From assembly GCA_030652805.1 (NCBI GenBank), contig JAUSPT010000054.1, positions 1 to 64,000 of the forward strand: DNA of 64,000 nucleotides. The letters are read 5' to 3'. Origin of the DNA: a bacterium. GTDB taxonomy: Bacteria; JAHJDO01. This document shows positions 46,898 to 56,146 of the stretch, one piece after another. Under the pieces are notes generated by a model. That model had not been told where the DNA came from and did no database searches. It worked only from the letters and a program-made list of their open reading frames with translations. The translations under genes were made by a program, and so were the position numbers. Every line of letters starts with the position of its first letter. Position 1 is the stretch's first letter.

Positions 46898-46925
46898 GGG
46901 AAATAGAAAATGGAAAAAGGGAAAT
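46898..46925. repeat. GGGAAAT-type heptamer, 4 degenerate copies
   Basis: The units GGGAAAT, AGAAAAT, GGAAAAA and GGGAAAT run across the start codon of the four-helix-bundle gene. They supply its ATG and first codons (MEKGKWG). Confidence 0.6.
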
Positions 46926-47326
46926 GGGGTCAGATTAGGCATTTTAGTGATATAGAAGCATGGAAGATAGGGAGAGAAGTCAGAAAGAGTGTTTATGCAT
47001 TTATTAAAACATTACCTGATGGAGAGAAATATAATCTTAGTTCTCAAATGAGGAGAGCAGCAGTCTCTATCACAGCTAACATTGCTGAAGGATATGGACG
47101 GTATCACTATCAAGAAAATATTCAATTCTGTCGGCAAAGTAGGGGTTCTATATATGAAATGCAAGACCATTTGATCACTTGTTTAGATGAGGGATATATT
47201 GCTAAAGAGGATTATGAGAAAATTTATTCTTTATACGAAAAAGCTACTAAGGCAATTAATGGGTATATTAGACTGCTTAAAAGGCAGCAAGCAGAGAATA
47301 AAGAGAGAATAGCAAATGGTAAATAG
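46910..47326 (+). CDS. Four-helix-bundle protein (23S rRNA intervening-sequence / S23 type)
   Basis: The 138-residue helical protein has the family pattern [49 protein letters not shown] and [29 protein letters not shown]. Such proteins are encoded in rRNA intervening sequences, and often stand alone near repeats. The biochemical role is unknown, although some relatives associate with diversity-generating retroelements. No reverse transcriptase is seen here. The first residues derive from the heptamer tract. A remnant relative lies at 61139. Confidence 0.9.
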   Translation: MEKGKWGQIRHFSDIEAWKIGREVRKSVYAFIKTLPDGEKYNLSSQMRRAAVSITANIAEGYGRYHYQENIQFCRQSRGSIYEMQDHLITCLDEGYIAKEDYEKIYSLYEKATKAINGYIRLLKRQQAENKERIANGK

Positions 47327-47368
47327 AATTCCCAAATCCCAATTCCCAGTTCCCAATTCCCAATCCCC
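47327..47368. repeat. AATTCCC-type heptamers, 6 copies, in the broken GT2 gene
   Basis: Six consecutive 7-bp units (AATTCCC, AAATCCC, AATTCCC, AGTTCCC, AATTCCC, AATCCCC) form the 5' part of the frame and encode [13 protein letters not shown]. Confidence 0.75.
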
Positions 47369-47438
47369 ATTGGTAAGCATAATAATCACAACTAAAAACG
47401 AAGAGAAAAACATAGAAAATTGCTTAGAATCAATCCTG

Positions 47439-47494
47439 AATTCCCGTTTTCCAATTCCCAGTTCCCAATTCCCAGTCTCCAATTCCCAATCCTC
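47439..47494. repeat. AATTCCC-type heptamers, 8 copies, in the broken GT2 gene
   Basis: Eight degenerate 7-bp units interrupt the glycosyltransferase fold between the first helix and the [12 protein letters not shown] strand. They add about 18 residues rich in Ser, Pro and Gln. Confidence 0.75.
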
Positions 47495-47559
47495 AATCGA
47501 GATAATCGTAGTGGACAACAACTCAACTGATAAAACCGTTGAGATTGTCAAATCCTATT

Positions 47560-47589
47560 GTCATTGCGAGGCGAAGCCGAAGCAATCTC
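47560..47589. repeat. Dispersed ATTGC...GCAAT palindromic repeat, copy 2
   Basis: The copy reads GTCATTGCGAGG-CGAAGCCGAAGCAATCTC and matches the element at 24679 in both arms. It is read through in frame inside the glycosyltransferase fragment. Confidence 0.75.
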
Positions 47590-47655
47590 ATATTCGATTT
47601 TACACAAAAGGCCCAGAGCGTTCTGCCCAGAGAAATTTTGGAGTTAAGAAAGTAA

Positions 47656-48867
47656 ATGGATAAAGTTGCAATTGTTTCTACGATTCAACCAGAAACGCAT
47701 TACACGAGATATTTGTATAAAGAGTTGAAAAATATAAATGAAAATATATATTTATTAATTGATGATATTCCAGAAAATGATGAATTTGTAGAAGGACAAA
47801 AAGATAAAAATATAATTAAATTGTGGAAAGCAAACTTATCATTGCCATTTGCAATAAATAGATTTGTGAAATTAAATAATATCTCAATAGTGCATTTGCA
47901 GCATGAATTTAATATGTATGGAGGAATTAAGGGTATTCCTATTTTTCTTTTTACAATGATATTTTTAAAGATCGTCAGGAAGAATATAGTTGTTACAACT
48001 CATGCTGTTGTCGATTATAGAACAATAGACAATGATTTTCTTGAAACATTTGTTTTGGACAAATTTAAAAGAATTAAAGATATTGCAAAAATTGCATTTT
48101 ATTTGTTTTACAAGGTCGTTGGTTTAATAGCAGATAAGGTTATAGTGCACTCGAATTTTACTAAACAAATTTATATAGATTCATATAAGATAAAAGAATC
48201 AAAATGTTTTGTTATTCCAATTGGTGTTAATAATTTAAGTAGCGTAATTGCCAATGATAAAGGATTAGATTCTAAAACAGAATGGTCAGAAGAGATCAAA
48301 GGTAAAAATATTATATTGTATTTTGGATATATTTTAAAAAGAAAAGGGCTTGAGTTGTTAATCCAGGCTATTTCAAGTCTGAAAAATGATATCCCTGATA
48401 ATGTTGTTGTCTTGGCAGGTGGGATGTTGGAAAATCAAAAAGGATATGTGGACTATCTTAAAAAAATGATAACTGAGAAAGGGTTAACTAAGGAAATTAT
48501 TTTTACGGGTTTTTTATCTAAAAAAGAGATTGACTTTCTATATAATAAATGTGATTTTGTAGTGCTTCCATATACGTATTCAATTTCATCTAGTTTGCCT
48601 TTATCTCTGGCTTTTGAAGCAGGAAAGCCCGTAATAGCTAGCGATATAGGGACATTAAGGGATGAGATAATAGATAATGTCAACGGTCTATTTTTCAAGA
48701 ACGGAGACTTAAAGGAATTATGCGATAAGATATATCTGTTGAGTACGAATAATAACTTGCTGAGGCGACTGCAAAACGGAGCGAAACGCGAATTTGGAAT
48801 AAGGTCGTGGGCTAAGATAGCCAAACTAACTAATGAGGTAATATACTCAAATAAGAAGCCAAATTGA
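47656..48867 (+). CDS. Glycosyltransferase family 4
   Basis: The 403-residue GT-B enzyme starts DKVAIVSTIQPETHYTRYLYKEL. It has VHLQHEFNMYGG, YFGYILKRKGLELLIQAISSL, ITEKGLTKEIIFTGFLSKKEID, PLSLAFEAGKPVIASDIGTLRDEI and a C-terminal helix. It opens a block with noticeably higher AT content that lacks repeats until about 57.8 kb, possibly a later-acquired cassette. It should add a sugar to the lipid-linked glycan. Confidence 0.88.
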   Translation: MDKVAIVSTIQPETHYTRYLYKELKNINENIYLLIDDIPENDEFVEGQKDKNIIKLWKANLSLPFAINRFVKLNNISIVHLQHEFNMYGGIKGIPIFLFTMIFLKIVRKNIVVTTHAVVDYRTIDNDFLETFVLDKFKRIKDIAKIAFYLFYKVVGLIADKVIVHSNFTKQIYIDSYKIKESKCFVIPIGVNNLSSVIANDKGLDSKTEWSEEIKGKNIILYFGYILKRKGLELLIQAISSLKNDIPDNVVVLAGGMLENQKGYVDYLKKMITEKGLTKEIIFTGFLSKKEIDFLYNKCDFVVLPYTYSISSSLPLSLAFEAGKPVIASDIGTLRDEIIDNVNGLFFKNGDLKELCDKIYLLSTNNNLLRRLQNGAKREFGIRSWAKIAKLTNEVIYSNKKPN

Positions 48868-49604
48868 ATATTAAAATTTTTAAAAGATTTTTATCCTATA
48901 ATGGTGGCTTAGAATTCCAGCAATTAAGCGATGAGGTTGTTGAGGCAAATTATCAACACAAATATGTTGTAGAAAAATATTTAAATTATATAAAAGACAA
49001 GAAAGTGCTGGATGCAGGATGCTGGACCGGACCTATAGAGAAAGAGATAGTTAAGCGAGGAATACATACGGAACTAATAGGGATAGATGAAAACGAGAGG
49101 GCGTTGAATGTTGCCACAAAAAAATTTTCCGAGTTTAGGTTTATACAATGCGGATTAACAAAGCCATCTAAAGAATTTATTAGCAAATATAATGGTTATT
49201 TTGATACCATTATATTTCTAGATGTAATTGAGCATTTGCCAAAAGGTTCTGAGGTTGAGGTAATGAAATTTTTTAATAAAATTCTAAAGCCGGATGGTGT
49301 GATTATTATAAGCACGATGGCGAGTCACATTTTTAATTTTATTGATCCTGCCTGGTTTGTTGGTCACAGGCATTATAAGTTAAAGGGCATAAGTAAAATA
49401 CTTAAAGAGGTTGGATTCAAAGCAGTAGAGACATCGCAAATTGGTAATTTGTATTGGGATATTGATTTGTTGTTGTTTTATATACATAAGCACCTTCTAA
49501 AAAAGAAATATCAGATGAGTAAAAATATATATAAAAAAATTATGCGAGGTTTTAACCACCCCAGAATAGCAACGAGAATATATTTGTTGGCAAAGAAGAT
49601 TTAG
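48864..49604 (+). CDS. Class I SAM-dependent methyltransferase
   Basis: The 246-residue protein has motif I as VLDAGCWTGPIEKEIVKRG, acidic motif II around LIGIDENERAL, and IIFLDVIEHLPKGSEVEV with LKPDGVIIISTMA, all typical of class I methyltransferases. The start is a TTG in a TTGA overlap with the preceding glycosyltransferase. It probably methylates a sugar or a glycan terminus. Confidence 0.85.
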   Translation: MNIKIFKRFLSYNGGLEFQQLSDEVVEANYQHKYVVEKYLNYIKDKKVLDAGCWTGPIEKEIVKRGIHTELIGIDENERALNVATKKFSEFRFIQCGLTKPSKEFISKYNGYFDTIIFLDVIEHLPKGSEVEVMKFFNKILKPDGVIIISTMASHIFNFIDPAWFVGHRHYKLKGISKILKEVGFKAVETSQIGNLYWDIDLLLFYIHKHLLKKKYQMSKNIYKKIMRGFNHPRIATRIYLLAKKI

Positions 49605-49612
49605 GAATATAG

Positions 49613-50617
49613 ATGAAAGCCCTTTCGATAATTATCGTAACTTATAATAGCTCAGAGTATATAGAGCCATGCCTATATTCAATATATAACCAAAAAGCGT
49701 CTTTTAATTATGAAGTGATTGTTTTTGATAATAATTCTACGGATGGGACTGTTCTATTAATACAAGATCAATTTAAAGATGTTTTTGTAATTAAAAGCGA
49801 TAAAAACATAGGATTCGCAGCCGCAAATAATGAGGCAATAAGAAAAAGCACTTCTGGTATACTCTTGCTCCTAAATCCAGATACAAAACTAACTGAGAAT
49901 ACATTAGACGCTCTATATGAAGAAATATCAAAATATGACAATGACAGAACAATCATGGTGCCCGTGCAATGCAACTATGATACAGGAGTTTTTCTTAATT
50001 GCGGCCTTGGAATAGATATTTTTGGGTTTCCAATTAACGAAGGAGGAACTGAAAAGTTTTTTTATGCTGATGGAGCGGCGATATTAATGAAAAAAAAAGA
50101 CTTTCTTGATTTAGGAATGTTCGACGAGGCTCTTTTTTTGATACAAGAAGATGTTGACTTGTCGTGGAAAGCTCGATTGCTAGATTATAAATTTAAATTA
50201 CTGAGAGAAATAAAAATATTACATAAAAGTGGAGGCAGCATTGGATGTGGAGGCAAAGCGGAAAGTGATTTTTCTACGAATGTATTTAGAAGATACCATG
50301 GGGAAAAGAATATTATTCGAAATATCTTAAAGAATTATTCTTGCTACAATTTATTATGGGTGTTGCCTTCAATATTTATAATAAACCTTGCTGAAGTTAT
50401 CCTGTTTACCTTCATAGGAAAACCAAAAGTTGTTTTGTCTTATATAAAGGCATACCAGTGGAATATTATCAACCTGAGAAGCACTCTTAGAAAGAGGAAA
50501 TGGATTCAAAGCCGTAGAATAATCGGCGATAGAGATATAATTGATCATATGTATAAAGGAAGTGCTAAATTTAAACTATTATTAAAAGTTGGAATCCCTA
50601 CGGTCGGAAATAATTGA
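49613..50617 (+). CDS. Glycosyltransferase family 2 (rhamnosyltransferase-like)
   Basis: The 334-residue GT2 enzyme has LSIIIVTYNSSEYIEPCLYSI, VFDNNSTDGT, IGFAAANNEAIRKSTSGILLLLNPDTKL and FYADGAAILMKKKDFLDLGMFDEALF followed by EDVDLSWKARL. This NNxA..LNPD pattern is that of the WbbL-like rhamnosyltransferase group. A C-terminal hydrophobic segment may attach it to the membrane. The 3' end overlaps the next methyltransferase frame. Confidence 0.9.
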   Translation: MKALSIIIVTYNSSEYIEPCLYSIYNQKASFNYEVIVFDNNSTDGTVLLIQDQFKDVFVIKSDKNIGFAAANNEAIRKSTSGILLLLNPDTKLTENTLDALYEEISKYDNDRTIMVPVQCNYDTGVFLNCGLGIDIFGFPINEGGTEKFFYADGAAILMKKKDFLDLGMFDEALFLIQEDVDLSWKARLLDYKFKLLREIKILHKSGGSIGCGGKAESDFSTNVFRRYHGEKNIIRNILKNYSCYNLLWVLPSIFIINLAEVILFTFIGKPKVVLSYIKAYQWNIINLRSTLRKRKWIQSRRIIGDRDIIDHMYKGSAKFKLLLKVGIPTVGNN

Positions 50618-51323
50618 GAGTATGAAGAAAGTTTTAGATGTTGGTTGTGGACATGGTTTTTTTACTTCCTGCCTATCAGCAAAGAACGATGTTGTTGGAA
50701 TTGACATTTCCGACCCAGATATAAAGATTGCGAGAAAAAGATATCCACATGTCAATTTTCAGCTAATGAGTGCTGAGAAATTGATTTTCCCAGACGACTA
50801 TTTCGAGGAAGTCTACGCGATGGATATTCTTGAGCATGTAGATAATTTAGACATGGTTTTAAGAGAAATTAGTCGCGTATTAAAAACTGATGGTAAATTC
50901 ATTATAAACATTCCGTACTGGAAATCTGAGGAATGGTTGGGGAAAATAAGACCTTCGTACTTTGAGGAGATACATCATGTTAGAGTTTTCAAGGATAGCG
51001 AATTGGATAGCATTCTAGCTAAATACAATATGAGGATTTTATCTAAAAAAAAGAGCGGATTCTTATCACACATAGAGCATTATTACATGTTTACAAGGAA
51101 GATTAATAGTAAAACCCAATTAGGCATCGGAAACTGGCGAGATAACTGGAAGACAAAGTTTTTTCACCTGAGCCTGTTGCTTTTTGATGACGAGGTTTTA
51201 AGGACTCCGCTGAAATTTTTCCCGTTGTGGATTATTACAGTACCAATAGGTTTCTTGATTAATTTGTGTGGGAATAGATATTTCCCAAAATCCATATCTT
51301 ATGAGGTTATAAAAGAAAAATGA
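50589..51323 (+). CDS. Class I SAM-dependent methyltransferase
   Basis: The 244-residue protein has motif I VLDVGCGHGFFTSCLSAK, then DVVGIDISDPDIKIA, EVYAMDILEHVDNLDMVL and LKTDGKFIINIPYWKSEEW, the UbiE/methyltransf_11 pattern. The start could be the TTG at 50589, overlapping the glycosyltransferase by 29 bp, or the ATG at 50622. The longer form gives the usual helix before motif I. The C-terminal third has a hydrophobic stretch (LKFFPLWIITVPIGFLINLCG). Confidence 0.85.
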   Translation: MESLRSEIIESMKKVLDVGCGHGFFTSCLSAKNDVVGIDISDPDIKIARKRYPHVNFQLMSAEKLIFPDDYFEEVYAMDILEHVDNLDMVLREISRVLKTDGKFIINIPYWKSEEWLGKIRPSYFEEIHHVRVFKDSELDSILAKYNMRILSKKKSGFLSHIEHYYMFTRKINSKTQLGIGNWRDNWKTKFFHLSLLLFDDEVLRTPLKFFPLWIITVPIGFLINLCGNRYFPKSISYEVIKEK

Positions 51324-52780
51324 AGGCAAGGAAAGAGGATATTGCTTTTGTTATTAATCCGTCGCTTTGGTACCAGAATATGTATCCATCGGGGATACTA
51401 TGTCTTTCTGGCTATTTAGAAAGCAAAGGAGTTAGCAATATCATTTTGGATTCAAAAATTTCTTCAATCAAGATAGACGGGCAGAAAAGAGAAGGAATGA
51501 TATTGAATCAAATAAAAGAAGCCAGACCCAGAATAGTGTGTTTTTCTGCTAGTCATAGAGAATTTGATGAAGTAGTTAGGATGAATAACGAAATAAAGAA
51601 ACTAGACAACAGTGTAGTAACTATTGTTGGAGGCTCGCAACCTACATATAGGGGAGCAGACTTTCTAGATAATGGGTTTAGTTTCGTTTGCATAGGAGAA
51701 GGCGAAGCAACTTTGTGCGAATTTGTCAAAGAGGTTCTTAGCAAATCATATCGTTGGACGAGAATAGATGGGCTTGGTTGGAGAAATGGAAAAGATAATA
51801 TATTTAATCAACCACGCAAACTAATCGATGAGACCACTATAAATAGCGTGTCTATGCCACCATATGACAAAATTGATAAGAGGTATTTTGATATTAATGT
51901 CGGTACAATCAGGGGTTTGCCACTAAAGGGAGCTTTGTTATTAACAACTCGAGGATGTCCTTTTTCTTGCTCATACTGCGGATGCAATTTAATCTTTGGG
52001 AAAAAACTCCGTTTTAAATCATTAGAAAATATTGAGCGAGAAATAAAGTATTTAAGGGACAATTATGATATTGAGGGGATTTGGATTGTTGATGATACCT
52101 TTACGATAAAAGAAAATCATGCTATCAGTGTCTCCAAAATCTTGAAAAGGCATGACATAATTTGGGGCTGTCAATCTAGAGTTGATACTATCAACGAGAA
52201 GTTAATGAAAATAATGAAAGAGTCTGGCTGTGTGCAAATAGATTTTGGGGTAGAATCCGGAAGCCAAAGGATACTGAATGACATTATTGGAAAAGGAACA
52301 AACGTTGAACAAATTATCCATGCCTTCAATTTAGCGAAAAAATATAAGATCAGAACGCTGGCAAATTTCATGATTGGATTGCCAACGGAAACTTATAGTG
52401 ATCTTAAGGAAACCGAGAAAATTGCGGCTCTAATAGATGCCGATATATATCTTTTTGCTATTGCTACACCATTGCCGGGCACGAGATTATATAATATGAT
52501 TAATGAGAAAATAAGTCCGTACGAATATTCATTATTGAATTGGAACGGCAGCATACTAACAGAGAGGTTTAATAAGTCAAAAATAAAGGATTTAATTATA
52601 GAGAAAGATAAACTTCATAAAAAATATTTTTTCAGGACAATGAGAAAATCAGTCTTATCCATGGATAATTATTTATTTTTTTTGAAGAAAAAGTATAAAT
52701 ATCAACGGTTGAAGTTTGTATTTAACTATTTTGTTAAATATATAAGAAAGTTGCTCAATGAAAAATGTTTTAGTAAATGA
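51320..52780 (+). CDS. B12-binding domain radical SAM protein
   Basis: The 486-residue protein has an N-terminal B12 domain (VINPSLWYQNMYPSGILCLSGYL, VGGSQPTYR at 103-111, CIGEGEATLCEF) and the cluster motif CPFSCSYC (Cys213, 217, 220). FGVESGSQRILNDIIGKGT and NFMIGLPTETYSDL follow. It overlaps the methyltransferase upstream by four bases and the GT4 downstream by 23. Its place among sugar-modifying genes suggests radical methylation or rearrangement of a glycan or lipid. Confidence 0.9.
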   Translation: MKARKEDIAFVINPSLWYQNMYPSGILCLSGYLESKGVSNIILDSKISSIKIDGQKREGMILNQIKEARPRIVCFSASHREFDEVVRMNNEIKKLDNSVVTIVGGSQPTYRGADFLDNGFSFVCIGEGEATLCEFVKEVLSKSYRWTRIDGLGWRNGKDNIFNQPRKLIDETTINSVSMPPYDKIDKRYFDINVGTIRGLPLKGALLLTTRGCPFSCSYCGCNLIFGKKLRFKSLENIEREIKYLRDNYDIEGIWIVDDTFTIKENHAISVSKILKRHDIIWGCQSRVDTINEKLMKIMKESGCVQIDFGVESGSQRILNDIIGKGTNVEQIIHAFNLAKKYKIRTLANFMIGLPTETYSDLKETEKIAALIDADIYLFAIATPLPGTRLYNMINEKISPYEYSLLNWNGSILTERFNKSKIKDLIIEKDKLHKKYFFRTMRKSVLSMDNYLFFLKKKYKYQRLKFVFNYFVKYIRKLLNEKCFSK

Positions 52781-53888
52781 CATTTCGTATTCAAATCACG
52801 CAGTAAGAAATGCAATTATATCAAAAATTAAATATTGGGGAAAACATAATTATAGTTTTGCGATATTTACAAGCAAGGCAGGAGTTAGTTTTTATAGAAA
52901 ACACCTTCAGAACGTTAGTTTTATAGTTTTGCCTTATGCGGAAGAATGTCCGAATAAGTTTTTGTGGATTTTTGAATATCTCAAAAGAAATTCGGTCGCT
53001 TTGTTTTTTGTAAATAACCTGATAAATAAATATGATATTGTTTATTCAATCTCATCAGTTTTGGATTTGGCAATATTCCCTTATGTCTTTAAGATTTTTG
53101 ATAAAAAAATAAAATGGGTTGTTCTTTTTGAAAATGTGGTTCCCTTAAATGACCCAGGAAATAAACTAATCCGCTTTTTGTCTTGGGTATTTTTTCATAT
53201 TAGCTTGTTCACATTTAGAAAAGCTGACTTGTTATTGCCAATTTCAGATAGCCTTAAGGAGTATTTAATATCTAAAGAGTTTAAGAAGAATAGACTTATA
53301 GTTTCTGGAAATGGGATTGAGGTAGATTTAATTAGAAGAGCTAAAAAGGACAATAAGTTTAATATAGATGCTTTATTTATTGGTAGGATTAATGAAACAA
53401 AAGGTATCTATGACTTACTTAAAGTTTTGCAAATTGTGAGAAAAAAATATCCAAATTTTCAGTTAGCTATAATGGGCAGGGGTGACAAGACAACAGAAAA
53501 GCAATTTAAAAATGAAATAATTAAAAACAATCTTGGCAAAAACGTTCAACTTTTGGGATACAAGTCTGATTTAGAAAAATTTAGTATCATTAAAAGTAGC
53601 AAAATCTTTTTGTTCTTAAGTGTAAGTGAGAGTTTTGGGATTTCTCTATTAGAAGCTGTTTGTTGTGGCTTAAAGGCAGTTGTTTATGAATTAGAACCAT
53701 ATAAAAAAATATATTTGAATAATGAGGTAATAATGGTTACAAAGAATGACTATAAATCTGCTGCTAAAAAAGTGATGAAATTATTTGACAAAAGAGATTT
53801 TAGCAATAAAAACGGGGAGTTATTGCTTGAACAATATAGTTGGGATAAAATAGCCAAAATAGAGCTTAATGTGTTTAGGAATATATAG
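52758..53888 (+). CDS. Glycosyltransferase family 4
   Basis: The 376-residue GT-B protein has a variable N-terminal half (NHAVRNAIISKIKYWGKHNYSFAIFTSKAG). Its C-terminal donor domain shows ALFIGRINETKGIYDLLKVLQIV, VQLLGYKSDLEKFSIIKSSKIFLFLSVSESFGISLLEAVCCG and a final helix DKIAKIEL. The ATG lies within the end of the radical SAM gene. Donor and acceptor are unknown. Confidence 0.88.
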   Translation: MKNVLVNDISYSNHAVRNAIISKIKYWGKHNYSFAIFTSKAGVSFYRKHLQNVSFIVLPYAEECPNKFLWIFEYLKRNSVALFFVNNLINKYDIVYSISSVLDLAIFPYVFKIFDKKIKWVVLFENVVPLNDPGNKLIRFLSWVFFHISLFTFRKADLLLPISDSLKEYLISKEFKKNRLIVSGNGIEVDLIRRAKKDNKFNIDALFIGRINETKGIYDLLKVLQIVRKKYPNFQLAIMGRGDKTTEKQFKNEIIKNNLGKNVQLLGYKSDLEKFSIIKSSKIFLFLSVSESFGISLLEAVCCGLKAVVYELEPYKKIYLNNEVIMVTKNDYKSAAKKVMKLFDKRDFSNKNGELLLEQYSWDKIAKIELNVFRNI

Positions 53889-53891
53889 AAA

Positions 53892-54578
53892 ATGAGGAAT
53901 ATTTATAAAGAAATGTATAAAGATAACAAAATACTGCATTTAATAAAAAGCAAAAGAGTTGAAATTATGTCAAATATTGTAGATAGTATTAAATTAGAAA
54001 ATAAAAACGTTTTAGATATTGGGTGTTATGATGGAGCTTTTTTGTCTTTAATAAAACATAGAAATAATAATTTTTACGGAATTGAAGCAAGTGATTATGG
54101 AGTAAAAGAATGTATCAAGAAAAGAATCAATATAAAACAAATTTTTTTTGATGATAAAACTAAAATACCTTTTGAAGATAATTTTTTCGATTTAATTATT
54201 GCTGGTGAGATTATTGAACATATTTATGATACTGATTTTTTTCTTGATGAAATACTGAGATTATTAAAACCAAACGCAATGCTGATCATTTCGACTCCCA
54301 ACATAGCTTCTTTGGGGCGGAGATTATTATTAATGCTCGGCATCAGTCCGATTATTGAGCTCTCTCTAAATAAAAATACAGGTTCAGGGCATATAAGATA
54401 TTTTACTTTTGCGACATTGAAAGATTTGCTAGAAAAACATTTTTTAAAAGTATTGGTTAAAAAATCGGATGTTGTAAATCTATCTAGGGATGGGAAATTC
54501 AAGATTTCTTTTCTAGCAAAAATAATCCCTAGTTTTGGGCAAAGCATCATTTATCTATGTCAGAAGCAGGAGGCGTGA
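53892..54578 (+). CDS. Class I SAM-dependent methyltransferase
   Basis: The 228-residue protein has VLDIGCYDGAFLSLIKHRNNNFYGIEASDYG, LIIAGEIIEHIYDTDFFLDEILRLLKPNAMLIISTPNIASLGRRL. This is the methyltransf_11/23 pattern common in O-antigen clusters. It starts three bases after the GT4 stop. About 60 bp without a gene follow. Confidence 0.88.
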   Translation: MRNIYKEMYKDNKILHLIKSKRVEIMSNIVDSIKLENKNVLDIGCYDGAFLSLIKHRNNNFYGIEASDYGVKECIKKRINIKQIFFDDKTKIPFEDNFFDLIIAGEIIEHIYDTDFFLDEILRLLKPNAMLIISTPNIASLGRRLLLMLGISPIIELSLNKNTGSGHIRYFTFATLKDLLEKHFLKVLVKKSDVVNLSRDGKFKISFLAKIIPSFGQSIIYLCQKQEA

Positions 54579-54640
54579 AATAAGAAATGATTGAATACGA
54601 ATTTTATGATAGGCTATAAGATTATAGACGAGAAGGGAAA

Positions 54641-55237
54641 ATGATTTTAAACTTAGGTGCAGGAGAACTTCCGATTGAGGACGTGGTCAACGTAGATTGC
54701 TATGATACGGGCTACCAAGACGAAATCGTAGATCTATCCGAGTTTCCATGGAGATGGAAAGATGAGAGTATAGATGGTATTTATATGTTACACGTATTGG
54801 AGCACTTTCCCGAGCCTTTTAAGATAATCTCGGAATGTTACAGGATATTAAAGCCAGGAGGGTTTCTATTCATAGCCGTTCCTCATTCTTCGCTTGTCAT
54901 AGCAATTGGATGCATAGGACATTACAGGACATTCAGCTACGCTACTTTCAGGGATTATTTTGGGCAAAAATACTATCATATAAGCAAGCCGATGTTCAAG
55001 ACAGAAATAGCGAGAATCTTATGGTGGCATTCTCCAAGGAGACACAAAAATAAATATGGGATAAATTTCAAGCATGTTGAGAAACAAAATTATCCCTTCA
55101 TATATTTCTTAATCGTTAGACCTTTAAGCCGTTTCATACAATTTTTCGTTGATTTATTTCCACGGATTTTTGAAAGAGTATGGTGCTATTACGTTGGAGG
55201 AGCAGAGGAAGTCGTCTGGAAAGGGATAAAGATATGA
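54641..55237 (+). CDS. Small SAM-dependent methyltransferase-like protein
   Basis: The 198-residue protein begins ILNLGAGELPIEDVVNVDCYDTGYQDEIVDLSEFPW and has DGIYMLHVLEHFPEPFKIISECYRILKPGGFLFIAVPHSS, a compact methyltransferase fold of the predicted SAM-dependent type. GAAGGGAAA precedes the ATG. Its G+C is slightly higher than its neighbours', so it may have a separate origin. It is one of five methyltransferases in the block. Confidence 0.82.
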   Translation: MILNLGAGELPIEDVVNVDCYDTGYQDEIVDLSEFPWRWKDESIDGIYMLHVLEHFPEPFKIISECYRILKPGGFLFIAVPHSSLVIAIGCIGHYRTFSYATFRDYFGQKYYHISKPMFKTEIARILWWHSPRRHKNKYGINFKHVEKQNYPFIYFLIVRPLSRFIQFFVDLFPRIFERVWCYYVGGAEEVVWKGIKI

Positions 55238-55264
55238 ATTGTCAGCCAGTCTGCTTTTAAACTT

Positions 55265-56146
55265 TTGCCGGGTAGAATTATGGACACTTATAACTATGAA
55301 GTCTGTCCTCAAGGTATGTGTTTTGCTGATAATGGGTTAAATATAAACTATATTTTTCTTTGTAACCACATAACGGAACGTCTCGCTGAAAATAAACGCA
55401 TAAAAATTCTGGAGATCGGAGCAGGAGGAGGAAGAAATCTGAGAATAATTTACCAGAAATTTGGAAGCAAAGTAGAATTGTTCGGAACCGATATTAGTAA
55501 TACTGCGATAGACTATGCGAAATCACTAGAAATCGGTAAATTTTATCTGGCGAAATCAGAAATTATTCCCGTTGCGGAAAAGTTTGATCTCATATTAATG
55601 ATTGATATATTGGAACATTTAAAAACCAAGAGCGTTGTTAAGAAAACTTTGGATAATGCTTTGTTGTATCTAAATGATGGGGGAAATATTTATATATCTC
55701 TGCCCATAGAGTTAAACAGATTTTCCTTAACATGGCTTTTCAGTAAACTGCATTATTTTAAAAACTTAACGAAGATGTTTTGGGGACATTTGATTCAATT
55801 TAATATTAAAGGTTTCTTAAAATTAATTGATCTTAATAAATTTAAATTAGAGGAAGCTTTCTATAGCGTTCATTTCCTTAGCCAGTTACAAATACTTTGT
55901 TTCTTTTATCTGCCAAAGATTTTATTGCAATTCTTTTTTGGAAAGAAAATAGCTAATGATTTAAGAGATTCTAACGAAATAATCAATAATATAAAGCATC
56001 CTCTTTTGAATCTTGCAAAAAGAATAATTATAAATTTTAGCTATCCTTTATCTTATTTGGCGTTTAAAGAATCCCATCTCAAGAGAACTTCTTCTTTCGC
56101 CGTAGGAAATATGCATTTATTAATAAGCAAAGATTATATCAAGTGA
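55265..56146 (+). CDS. Class I SAM-dependent methyltransferase
   Basis: The protein of about 293 residues has ILEIGAGGGRNLRIIYQKFGSKVELFGTDISNTAIDYAKSL, DLILMIDILEHLKTKSV and YLNDGGNIYISLPIELNRFS. The start is a TTG at 55265, or the ATG 15 bases further on (MDTYNYEVC). The C-terminal part carries hydrophobic helices. It overlaps the next membrane protein by four bases (ATGA-type). Confidence 0.85.
   Translation: MPGRIMDTYNYEVCPQGMCFADNGLNINYIFLCNHITERLAENKRIKILEIGAGGGRNLRIIYQKFGSKVELFGTDISNTAIDYAKSLEIGKFYLAKSEIIPVAEKFDLILMIDILEHLKTKSVVKKTLDNALLYLNDGGNIYISLPIELNRFSLTWLFSKLHYFKNLTKMFWGHLIQFNIKGFLKLIDLNKFKLEEAFYSVHFLSQLQILCFFYLPKILLQFFFGKKIANDLRDSNEIINNIKHPLLNLAKRIIINFSYPLSYLAFKESHLKRTSSFAVGNMHLLISKDYIK

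Larger units (their letters stand above)
47316..47663 (+). pseudogene. Truncated glycosyltransferase family 2 with repeat insertions
   Basis: The frame keeps only the first part of a GT2 domain: [36 protein letters not shown] and FYTKGPERSAQRNFGVKKVNG. It then stops where normal enzymes run on with the metal-binding DxD and the acceptor part, about 150-200 residues more. Three repeats are embedded in frame: heptamers before the domain (47327-47368), heptamers after ESIL (47439-47494), and an ATTGC palindrome that encodes CHCEAKPKQS (47560-47589). The protein cannot be catalytic. The frame ends eight bases inside the next GT4 gene, which marks a recombination joint. Confidence 0.8.

Noticed and set aside
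46910-47326. A diversity-generating retroelement, because a four-helix-bundle gene is present
   Set aside because: No reverse transcriptase, template repeat or variable repeat is visible in the window.
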